From: a virus
Direction: 5' to 3' (one strand)
DNA length: 26,904 nt
Virus record (IMG/VR): IMGVR_UViG_3300042881_001881
Location: 1 to 26,904 of that record
Shown: positions 8,071 through 14,507 of the stretch, one piece after another
Numbering within the stretch: the first letter of the stretch is position 1
How the letters are laid out: every line of letters begins with the position of its first letter
Position numbers and translations under genes: made by a program
Notes under the pieces: model-generated
Told to the model about the DNA's origin: nothing
The model's input: the letters and a program-made list of their open reading frames with translations, nothing else
Databases searched by the model: none

Positions 8071-8666
8071 AACTGTACCCTCACTCCCGCACCAGCATGT
8101 GGATATTTTGTTTCATATTGATAGTAGTAAATGTATTCATTTTCAACATTTGTATATGTTGATTCTTCTACGCCCCATGTTTTTACAGTATCAGTGCAAA
8201 CAGATTTACCATTGTCTTCTACGATAAACTTGATGGGTAGTTCATGTTGCATGGAGTATTTGAAATTTTCCATAAAGATGCCCGACTCTGCTGTCATATC
8301 ACCGACAAAGCAATAAACCTTTGTGTCAATCTTTTTTCTCTTCATTGCCATTGCAGTGCCAACAGCAATAGGAATATTACCACCAACGATTGCTGTTGAA
8401 TAGATGTTGTATTGTGGATAGCAAAGTGAAATAGATTTGCCTTCTAGAATATCTTTTTCAAGCACATCTGGTGGCACACCTTTAAGTAGGCATTGATAGT
8501 GTGAACGCCATGAACAAAACACCCAATCTATTGAACGAATGTTTTTGAATATTTTGATCATCTCATATTCATTACCATAATATAGATGCACAGGCGCACG
8601 AATACGACCATTGTTGAAGTGATCTGCTATCTTATCTTCAAATGCTCTAAGTTCTTCTTTAGTCAC
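8067..8666 (-). CDS. Thiamine-diphosphate enzyme, E1 alpha-like subunit, short form
   Basis: Resembles the pyrophosphate-binding domain of E1-alpha/transketolase enzymes. The ThDP/Mg2+ motif starts at GD 122-123 and closes with EDNGKS at 150-155. SWRSHYQCLLKG at 52-63 matches the E1-alpha pattern in which a histidine (His56) follows an aromatic/basic residue. At 199 residues it is much shorter than the usual 320-360. It starts with GTG at 8666, supported by AAGGA upstream inside the radical SAM gene, which it overlaps by 8 bases. It overlaps the beta-like gene by 4. Similar domain-sized pairs exist, for example the two-subunit sulfopyruvate decarboxylases. No lipoyl partner (E2) is present, which argues against an oxidative dehydrogenase complex. 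Confidence 0.82.
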   Translation of the reverse strand: MTKEELRAFEDKIADHFNNGRIRAPVHLYYGNEYEMIKIFKNIRSIDWVFCSWRSHYQCLLKGVPPDVLEKDILEGKSISLCYPQYNIYSTAIVGGNIPIAVGTAMAMKRKKIDTKVYCFVGDMTAESGIFMENFKYSMQHELPIKFIVEDNGKSVCTDTVKTWGVEESTYTNVENEYIYYYQYETKYPHAGAGVRVQF

Positions 8667-10164
8667 CTAGTATTTTCCTTTTCAATCTAATCTTGGACAT
8701 TTGCTCAATGTTCTGTCTTGATTGTAAACCAAATTTGGTTTCAACAAGATTCAAGAATGGTTCATGTGAAAAGTATTTGTGCCATGCTTCATCACGAAAC
8801 TTCAATACTTCTGCACCAGATAAATTTTTTGTTCGTAGTGGTTTACAATCGTAAGATAAAAACGCAAACTCATCAAAAGTTTGTGGTAATTCCCAACCAT
8901 TGTTTACTGCTTCCATATACAATGGACTGCCAGGCAATGCCATTGCTGCGTAGAAGTTTGCATGTTCACAATTCAACTCTAATGCAAGGTCAAGTGTCTC
9001 TTGCATTGTTTCCATTGTATCTTCTGGAAAACCAAACATATAGTTACCAAGCACATTGATGTCAGCATCTTTAATATCTTGCACAACTTCACGAATGTCA
9101 ACTTGTTTGAAACGACCTTTGTCAATTTCTAAACGAACTTGTGGATTACCTGCTTCAATGCCTAGTGCAAGCCAATTAACACCCGCTTTCTTAAACAAAT
9201 CTAGCTGATCTTTACGAACAGAATCTACACGTGCATATGCCCAAAAATTGAACTTGATACCACGATCAACAAGACCCTGTAGGATTGGCACATAATATTT
9301 TTTGTTGAGAAAGAACATCTCATCGGTCAAACGAACTGTGCGAACACCTCTCTCCCAAAGATACTCAAACTCTTTGAGCATCAACTCTGGTGACCAAAAA
9401 CGCATACCACGTGAGTCTGCTGATACAACATTTTGTTTATACGATGTTCGGTTCACAATGTTAATCATGCAGAAGTTACAACCAAAGGAACAACCTAACG
9501 ATGTGGAGATTGCAGCAAATGGTGTGCGACCTTCATCAAGAAAATTTGAATGCCAATAATGTGCGCGATACTTATTAAAATTTATTAAATCCCATGCATA
9601 ACCAGGCATCACACGGTCCATGTCTTCTGTTTTTACAAGTTCTCCTGGTGCACCTGTTGCCGCAAAGCCGTGTTTTTTATAAACAAGACCGCGAACTTTA
9701 TCTAAATTATCTTTGTAGTTTGTTTGAAGTAGGTCTAACAGACCATACACACCTTCATTGATAAACACAAAGTCAACATAAGGTAAACCAATCACATCAT
9801 ACGGCAATGCAGACGCATGTGAGCCAATAAAAACAATCTTGATTGATGGTCGTATAAGTTTAAGTTGAGTTGCTAGTCTTGATGCACCAATCATCATTGT
9901 GGTGCCTGAGTTTGGATTTTGTCCGTAAAGAACAAATACTGCTATGTCTGTGTTGGTACCAGAAACACGATGTGCGGCATGTTCAAGATCGGGTGATGGA
10001 TCCGCATCAAAATCTAAAATGCAAGGATCATATCCCTCTTTACGAACGGCTTGTGCAAGCAGCAACGCCCACGTAGGTGGTTCAATTGCAGAATATTTTT
10101 CTGATAAGTCTTGATATGCTTGTTTTGCACTACTTGGTATAACGAATGTCACCACTTTTGACAT
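8659..10164 (-). CDS. B12-binding-domain radical SAM protein
   Basis: Two-domain enzyme. The N-terminal Rossmann-like region (about 5-150) looks like the cobalamin-binding domain of class B radical SAM proteins, including FIGSHASALP at 112-121. The radical SAM core begins with C225-SFG-C229-NF-C232, the canonical CxxxCxxC that binds the 4Fe-4S cluster. GIEAGN and FGFPEDT blocks follow, both typical of this group. Such enzymes methylate unactivated carbons or do other radical chemistry; C-methylation of an aminoglycoside sugar is a known example. As first gene of the sugar cluster it may modify the sugar, but the substrate is unknown. It would rely on host cobalamin. The ATG at 10164 has a TAGGA site upstream. 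Confidence 0.9.
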   Translation of the reverse strand: MSKVVTFVIPSSAKQAYQDLSEKYSAIEPPTWALLLAQAVRKEGYDPCILDFDADPSPDLEHAAHRVSGTNTDIAVFVLYGQNPNSGTTMMIGASRLATQLKLIRPSIKIVFIGSHASALPYDVIGLPYVDFVFINEGVYGLLDLLQTNYKDNLDKVRGLVYKKHGFAATGAPGELVKTEDMDRVMPGYAWDLINFNKYRAHYWHSNFLDEGRTPFAAISTSLGCSFGCNFCMINIVNRTSYKQNVVSADSRGMRFWSPELMLKEFEYLWERGVRTVRLTDEMFFLNKKYYVPILQGLVDRGIKFNFWAYARVDSVRKDQLDLFKKAGVNWLALGIEAGNPQVRLEIDKGRFKQVDIREVVQDIKDADINVLGNYMFGFPEDTMETMQETLDLALELNCEHANFYAAMALPGSPLYMEAVNNGWELPQTFDEFAFLSYDCKPLRTKNLSGAEVLKFRDEAWHKYFSHEPFLNLVETKFGLQSRQNIEQMSKIRLKRKILGD

Positions 10165-10178
10165 AACAAAAATTCCTA

Positions 10179-10589
10179 TTAGTGTAGTTTCTTATTTCTC
10201 ACTTCTTTTATTTGTTCAACAATTTCTTCCATCACATCCTCTTCAATTTCTTTTTCTTCGTTTTCTTCTAATAGGTCTTCAATCAATTTATCAGAATCTA
10301 CCATCTCTTCTAGTGTTCTCTCAACCAGTTTGTCGTAATAACGAATCATAGATTCTTTTGGTTCAACGACAGTCACAATGTCTGAATAATAAATCAATGC
10401 AGAATTTTCTTTAATCAATTCAACGGGAAGCCATGGCATCATCATCATCATGGTTTGACCTGTGGGTAAACGACGAAAAACAATTCGCATGGGATCATTG
10501 ATTTGTATTTGATCTGAGTTCTCATCCTCAAACATAGAAGCCATGATATCTTCACCAGACTGCATTCTTATAAGTTTTACGTTATGCAT
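10179..10589 (-). CDS. Conserved-looking phage protein of unknown function, acidic C-terminus
   Basis: 136-residue protein that I cannot assign. The first about 85 residues are predicted beta-rich (VKLIRMQSGEDIMASMF, then PMRIVFRRL, then VVEP) and loosely recall a small Sm-like barrel; that is a weak impression only. The last about 50 residues are strongly charged and helical, with EEMVDSDKLIEDLLEENEEKE. A run of five methionines (GQTMMMMMPWLP, residues 44-55) comes from five ATG codons at 10437-10451. The start overlaps the end of uvsW by 8 bases, so it is probably coexpressed with it. The next gene begins 14 bases after its stop. Confidence 0.75.
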   Translation of the reverse strand: MHNVKLIRMQSGEDIMASMFEDENSDQIQINDPMRIVFRRLPTGQTMMMMMPWLPVELIKENSALIYYSDIVTVVEPKESMIRYYDKLVERTLEEMVDSDKLIEDLLEENEEKEIEEDVMEEIVEQIKEVRNKKLH

Positions 10590-12063
10590 TCTTGACCTCT
10601 ATATTGTAGAATTTGTATTTAAATTTTTCCTCATCATAAATGGTAACACGATCTTGCAGGTGTTGCAACGTATAATTAACATGTTTACCAATTCTAAAAT
10701 CGTCTGCTATGTCGTAGAGAACCGCTTCAGTTTTGTTGTCACCTATACGAAGCCCTCTACCGATTGACTGTAAGTTTCGCACTCTTGATTTAGATGGTGA
10801 TGCAAAAATAACATTGTGAAGATTACGTATATTAATGCCGGTAGAAAAGGTGCCGTATGAAGCAACAATGATGGCATTGTTTTCTTTCTCAGTAATAGCA
10901 CGAACTTTTTCACGAACATCTACGTCTGTGCCACCGTAAACAAAAAACACATGTCGATTGGTAGCCTTCTCTTCAATCATTTTGTGTAGATTCTTGCCGT
11001 GTTTCTCTACAAGATTGAAAAGTATAAGTGAGTTACCCTCTAGTGACAATGTAAGGTTGCGAATGAATTCGTTTCTTGCTCTACTACTTACTATGTAGTC
11101 TATCTCAGATTGATAATCCCACCCACGTGACAGTTTACAAATCTCTTCAGAGTATTTTAATACCAAACATTTGATACGAAAGTCTGCTAGTTGTTTGTTC
11201 TCAATCAGTTTTGCAGTAGTTGTTGATTGATACAAGGGACCAAACAAACCTTCTAGTACAAGTCGGTGAGTTTGTGTACCATCAATAGTACCTGTGCAAC
11301 CAATACGGTATGATGCATTCTTCAAACCAGTCATGATAGTGGTCAAAGACTTTGCTTTAAACTGGTGTGCTTCATCACCTAATACAAAATCAAACTGTTC
11401 AAAGTATTCAGGAGGATTCTTGTAGATAGATTGCCATGTAGTAATTGTCAGAAACTTATCTGTGTGTTTCTCTTTACCTGAATACTGTCGGTGACAATAT
11501 GTGTCTGCATCATAGCCATAAGATTTAAAATCGGAATACATTTGTTCAACAAGTGAAGTTGTCGGTACAATCAGTAAACCTTTTTTGTAATCTTTGTATT
11601 GTAGATATCTCAGTATCAGATATTGTATCAGAGACTTACCTGAACCAGTTGGTGATAACAACAACATTCTTTTTCTTCTTACGGCAGTAATGAATGACTT
11701 GTATTGATATTCCCTTATGCCTTCTGTTATAATGGTTTTGTCCAGATTAAGTTGCTCTAGAAACTCATTAGCCTCCAATGCTGAAAAACTCTCTGCATTA
11801 CTTACAGTAGCATCAACCTCAAATTTGTAGTTTCTCTCTTCACAAAACTTCTCAATGTAAGGAACAAGACCATGATAGATAGTATATGTTCGTAGGTCAG
11901 CAAGTCTTATCTTACCATCCCAAAGACGATTCTTATACGCAGGCATAAACTGATAACCTGGCACATAGAAAGTAAAGTAGTCTGCAAGTTCTTGTGCAAC
12001 ACTTTTTTCACACTCAAACTTGATAAACGCTTCATCTTGTTTATGTAATATTAAATCAGACAC
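10582..12063 (-). CDS. uvsW: UvsW-like recombination helicase (SF2)
   Basis: T4 UvsW unwinds R-loops and remodels branched DNA, shifting the phage from origin-based to recombination-based replication. Counting from the GTG chosen here, Walker A SPTGSGKS is at 137-144 and the DEAH box (GDEAHQF) at 230-233. A VASYGTFSTGIN block and motif VI QSIGRGLRIG are near the C-terminus. The N-terminal ECEKS...ELADYFTF aligns with T4 DCEES...ELRDFFSF. The frame is open upstream to a TTG at 12087, but GTG at 12063 gives an N-terminus matching T4 and overlaps the uvsY stop by 8 bases, so I prefer it; neither start has a strong Shine-Dalgarno. Confidence 0.94.
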   Translation of the reverse strand: MSDLILHKQDEAFIKFECEKSVAQELADYFTFYVPGYQFMPAYKNRLWDGKIRLADLRTYTIYHGLVPYIEKFCEERNYKFEVDATVSNAESFSALEANEFLEQLNLDKTIITEGIREYQYKSFITAVRRKRMLLLSPTGSGKSLIQYLILRYLQYKDYKKGLLIVPTTSLVEQMYSDFKSYGYDADTYCHRQYSGKEKHTDKFLTITTWQSIYKNPPEYFEQFDFVLGDEAHQFKAKSLTTIMTGLKNASYRIGCTGTIDGTQTHRLVLEGLFGPLYQSTTTAKLIENKQLADFRIKCLVLKYSEEICKLSRGWDYQSEIDYIVSSRARNEFIRNLTLSLEGNSLILFNLVEKHGKNLHKMIEEKATNRHVFFVYGGTDVDVREKVRAITEKENNAIIVASYGTFSTGINIRNLHNVIFASPSKSRVRNLQSIGRGLRIGDNKTEAVLYDIADDFRIGKHVNYTLQHLQDRVTIYDEEKFKYKFYNIEVKNA

Positions 12064-12490
12064 CTTGTATGAATTTTTCCCAATCAATAAAGGAACGAAG
12101 TTCCCATGTTCTGTTGTTCAACTCTTTGATTATGGCTTGACAGACCTCAACGATTTCTTCATGCAATAACTTCTTTGCAAGATACTTGTTGATGTCTTCA
12201 TCCGCTTCTAGATATGTATTGATCTCGGATTTGAGTGTAAAAGGAAATGGTTCCCATCCACGTTTGGATAATTCATCTTCATCAAGTCTACCTGTATAAT
12301 ATTCCCATTTGAGTTTACGCCACTTGTTGTAGTTGAATTCTGCTTCTTTAGCCAATAACCGATGTGACGAAAGAATGTTCAAATACTTTGAGTGTAGTTT
12401 AGGAATATCAATCAGTGCTTTACCTGGTTCAGTGCGGTCTATATTAGAATCCGCAGCCCACATTTGTAATACTTCGTCAAGTTTGCTCAT
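12056..12490 (-). CDS. uvsY: UvsY-like recombination mediator
   Basis: Loads the UvsX recombinase onto gp32-coated single-stranded DNA. The 144-residue product is all helical by appearance. It contains KLKWEYYTGRLDEDELSKRGWEPF, comparable with T4 ARLDYYSGRGDGDEFSMDRYE, followed by a block like T4 VLSADKDVLK (TYLEADEDINK). Its position directly before uvsW matches other T4-like phages. The ribosome site AGGAGGT is the strongest in the window and lies in an inverted repeat that could partly hide it. Confidence 0.92.
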   Translation of the reverse strand: MSKLDEVLQMWAADSNIDRTEPGKALIDIPKLHSKYLNILSSHRLLAKEAEFNYNKWRKLKWEYYTGRLDEDELSKRGWEPFPFTLKSEINTYLEADEDINKYLAKKLLHEEIVEVCQAIIKELNNRTWELRSFIDWEKFIQGV

Positions 12491-12493
12491 ATT

Positions 12494-12513
12494 ATACCTC
12501 CTATTAGGAGTAT
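12494..12513 (-). promoter_or_regulatory. Inverted repeat covering the uvsY ribosome binding site
   Basis: The gene strand reads ATACTCCTAATAGGAGGTAT just before the uvsY ATG at 12490. CUCC can pair with GGAG across a UAAUA loop, and AUA with UAU beyond a bulged G, giving about seven pairs that include the Shine-Dalgarno bases. The stem is short, so it may only tune initiation. Function is inferred. Confidence 0.4.
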
Positions 12514-12520
12514 ATCACAT

Positions 12521-13060
12521 TTAAAATAATTTGTCTACGTTATAATAGGTAAATCTGAATGTAGCGTCTGCTGTAATGATGGTATCTGGTGTGTCGGTAG
12601 ATGACACAACGAAACCAGAAAGAGAAATGGGAAATAAATCTTTGAAGTTGAAACGGTAATAAGGTTTGTTTGATGCAGAAAGAATCGTTACTGCACCATC
12701 ACAATACTGTGGTAAATTTGATGCTGCTGCGGTGGTAAACTTGTTTAAATTTGCCAAGTTTTGATATTCTTCATACTCGGTAGGGAATGTCATAGCACGA
12801 AGCCAATCATGTATTTCTAACCATGACAACATCTCAGCATCAACAATAAAAGTAACATTCAATACATCATAGATTGCTTTTTCACCAGGTGCATACAATT
12901 CAACGAATGGGTTTTGCACAGGAATTTCTGATGTTGAAAGACCAGGCAAAGAAATCGTTTGACAAAAGTATTGCAGATTTGGTGTACGAGCCAAGTTCAG
13001 CGTAAACTTGTTAGGCTGTAACGAATTTGGATTTGTAGGGTTGCGTGTAAGAACTGTCAT
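12521..13060 (-). CDS. Tail-tube-fold structural protein (gp19-like paralog; gp3 position in cyanophages)
   Basis: 179-residue protein resembling T4-type tail tube proteins. NKFTLNLARTPNLQYFCQTISLPGL near the start parallels RPNLFEVSMPFPGF...CKTAQLPGS in gp19 of this window. A middle block with VLNVTFIVDAE...IHDWLRAMTFP parallels LKFVGNRTFADWTVTIIN...FERWMNGI, and both end in aromatic beta strands. It sits between gp23 and uvsY, where related phages carry a tail completion gene often labelled gp3. It could cap or start the tube rather than form it (gp48/gp54 share the fold but are about twice as long). No Shine-Dalgarno precedes the ATG, and the late promoter ends only 5 bases upstream. Confidence 0.78.
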   Translation of the reverse strand: MTVLTRNPTNPNSLQPNKFTLNLARTPNLQYFCQTISLPGLSTSEIPVQNPFVELYAPGEKAIYDVLNVTFIVDAEMLSWLEIHDWLRAMTFPTEYEEYQNLANLNKFTTAAASNLPQYCDGAVTILSASNKPYYRFNFKDLFPISLSGFVVSSTDTPDTIITADATFRFTYYNVDKLF

Positions 13061-13065
13061 ATGTT

Positions 13066-13073
13066 TATTTATA
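13066..13073 (-). promoter_or_regulatory. T4-type late promoter, exact TATAAATA
   Basis: The gene strand reads TATAAATA, the consensus recognised by gp55-directed polymerase, just after the gp23 terminator. The downstream ATG at 13060 begins 5 bases after the box, so the expected start of transcription falls on or next to the start codon. Confidence 0.75.
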
Positions 13074-13077
13074 AGAT

Positions 13078-13107
13078 AAAAAAAGAGGCATCCGAAGATG
13101 CCTCTTT
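13078..13107 (-). terminator. Intrinsic terminator after gp23 with UUCG loop
   Basis: On the gene strand AAAGAGGCATC pairs fully with GATGCCTCTTT around a TTCG loop closed by C-G, the very stable cUUCGg tetraloop, followed by a run of seven T (partly inside the stem). It ends the major capsid transcript. A small extra hairpin (CCAC/GTGG) lies between the gp23 stop and this stem. Confidence 0.93.
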
Positions 13108-13134
13108 AAATCCCACTCTGCGGTGGTTATTTAA

Positions 13135-14478
13135 TTACATCAAGTTTGCAATACGGAAACCACGGTAGTAGTTGTTGCTCTGTGTTGTCAGAGCGCCAAG
13201 ACCTTGGTCTGTACCTTCTGCGAATGGATTTGCTACCAGACCGTAACGAGTCTTGAAGCCAATCTTTGGCTGGAATGTACCAGTATCAACTGCACGAACC
13301 ATTTGCAGCGGTACGTATGGGCAGTAGAACATACCAGCATCGTATGCGTTTGTGCCTTTGTAACCAACTACAGCAAACTCGGATGTTGAACCAACTGGGA
13401 AGTATGGATCAATGTAGACTTTGATACGACCGAAGATTGTACCAGCAAATGTGTTACCAGTATCGTCAACTGTCAGTGATACTTGACCTGCCAACGCTGA
13501 GTTGTAGTCAAGAATACCAGCCATCGCCAGAGCAGAAGCTACGTCTGAAGAGCAGATAACGATGTTACCTTTACCACGACGAGTTGTCTTAGCAATTTGG
13601 TTTGCTTCACGTTCAATCTGGAATGCCAGACCTTTGATCTTTTCAACCATCCAACGACCGTTTGAGTCTGTGTCAAGGTTGAATGCACCTCTAGTTGTTG
13701 TACCTGCTTGGCAACCTGGCTTAGCAATCTTGTAGATTGTACGAATAACTTCACGGTTGATTTCAGCAAGAATTTCTGCGGACAGAATGTTAGCTAATTC
13801 TGTTTCTGCATCAAGACCATGAACTGCTTTCAAGTCTTGTGCAAGTTCCATTGAATATTCTGCTTTCAGCGCACGTGTACGTGCTGTAACAGTAACTTTC
13901 TCAATTGAGAATGCCATTTCTTGGAATGTGTTACCAGCAGCGCCGTCACCCAATGCTTCAGCAGAACCTGTTGTCATTGCGCCTGTAGGAGCAGCGTTAC
14001 CAACGAACAGATAGTCTGTTGTGTTACCAGCAACTGTCATTGAAGAAGCAACGATTGCGCCGTTTGCACCTGAGAATGCTGTGTTAGCTTCGTTGTAGAA
14101 TGCTTCGCCGCCGCCTTGTGAACCGTACTTAGTACGCATTGCAAAGATCAGACCTGTAGGTCCTGTCATTGGCTGAACGCCGCAAACATCATATGCAATC
14201 AGGTTAGGAAGTGAACGACGAACCAGGCTGATCAGAATTGGATCAAAACCAGCAACTGGACCAGCAGCAGCAGCACCGCCACCAAAACCACCTGTACCAG
14301 CAAAGTTAGTTGGTGAACCTGCTTCATTCAGAATATGACCTTCTTTGATCATTTCCTGTGCTTGGTTTTCAAGAATTACCGCTGTAACTGCTTTGCGGTA
14401 TGGGTCAGAAATTTTAGGCATATCTGGATGATCCAGAACGCCTTCCCATTTAGTTTGTAGATTTTCAGACAAATACAT
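13135..14478 (-). CDS. 23: Major capsid protein gp23
   Basis: Forms the hexamers of the head shell. The 447-residue product has the gp23 features: a 52-residue N-terminal delta segment, then ILNEAG with LNE|A matching the T4 prohead protease site ([L/I]xE before a small residue), and a Gly/Ala-rich linker. The block LVRRSLPNLIAYDVCGVQPMTGPTG at about 85-109 is the classic gp23 signature. MALF-like cores include TVTARTRALKAEYSMELAQDLKAVHG. The ATG has AAGGAG upstream. The gene ends with two nearby in-frame TAA codons, then the terminator. Codon use looks more selective than in the accessory genes, as expected for a highly expressed gene. Confidence 0.97.
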   Translation of the reverse strand: MYLSENLQTKWEGVLDHPDMPKISDPYRKAVTAVILENQAQEMIKEGHILNEAGSPTNFAGTGGFGGGAAAAGPVAGFDPILISLVRRSLPNLIAYDVCGVQPMTGPTGLIFAMRTKYGSQGGGEAFYNEANTAFSGANGAIVASSMTVAGNTTDYLFVGNAAPTGAMTTGSAEALGDGAAGNTFQEMAFSIEKVTVTARTRALKAEYSMELAQDLKAVHGLDAETELANILSAEILAEINREVIRTIYKIAKPGCQAGTTTRGAFNLDTDSNGRWMVEKIKGLAFQIEREANQIAKTTRRGKGNIVICSSDVASALAMAGILDYNSALAGQVSLTVDDTGNTFAGTIFGRIKVYIDPYFPVGSTSEFAVVGYKGTNAYDAGMFYCPYVPLQMVRAVDTGTFQPKIGFKTRYGLVANPFAEGTDQGLGALTTQSNNYYRGFRIANLM

Positions 14479-14499
14479 TATTGTATCTCCTTTTGTTAT

Positions 14500-14507
14500 T
14501 ATTTAAA
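14500..14507 (-). promoter_or_regulatory. Probable late promoter for gp23, TTTAAATA
   Basis: Gene strand TTTAAATA differs from the late consensus at one base. It overlaps the gp22 stop and stands 21 bases before the gp23 ATG, with AAGGAG in between, a layout like that of the exact box before gp22. Confidence 0.55.

Noticed and set aside
8060-8075. Programmed frameshift fusing the alpha-like and beta-like ThDP genes
   Set aside because: The overlap has no classic slippery heptamer, and the beta-like frame has its own GAGGG site and start codon.
10616-10623. TTTAAATA near the end of uvsW as a promoter
   Set aside because: It is explained by Lys-Phe-Lys-Tyr codons, and the downstream gene is tightly coupled to uvsW with no terminator between.
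12061-12087. TTG at 12087 as the uvsW start
   Set aside because: It would add 8 residues not matched in T4 UvsW and has no ribosome site; the GTG at 12063 overlaps the uvsY stop.
13111-13126. Small CCAC/GTGG hairpin after gp23 as a separate terminator
   Set aside because: Only four pairs and no T run; it is at most an accessory to the strong UUCG-loop terminator next to it.
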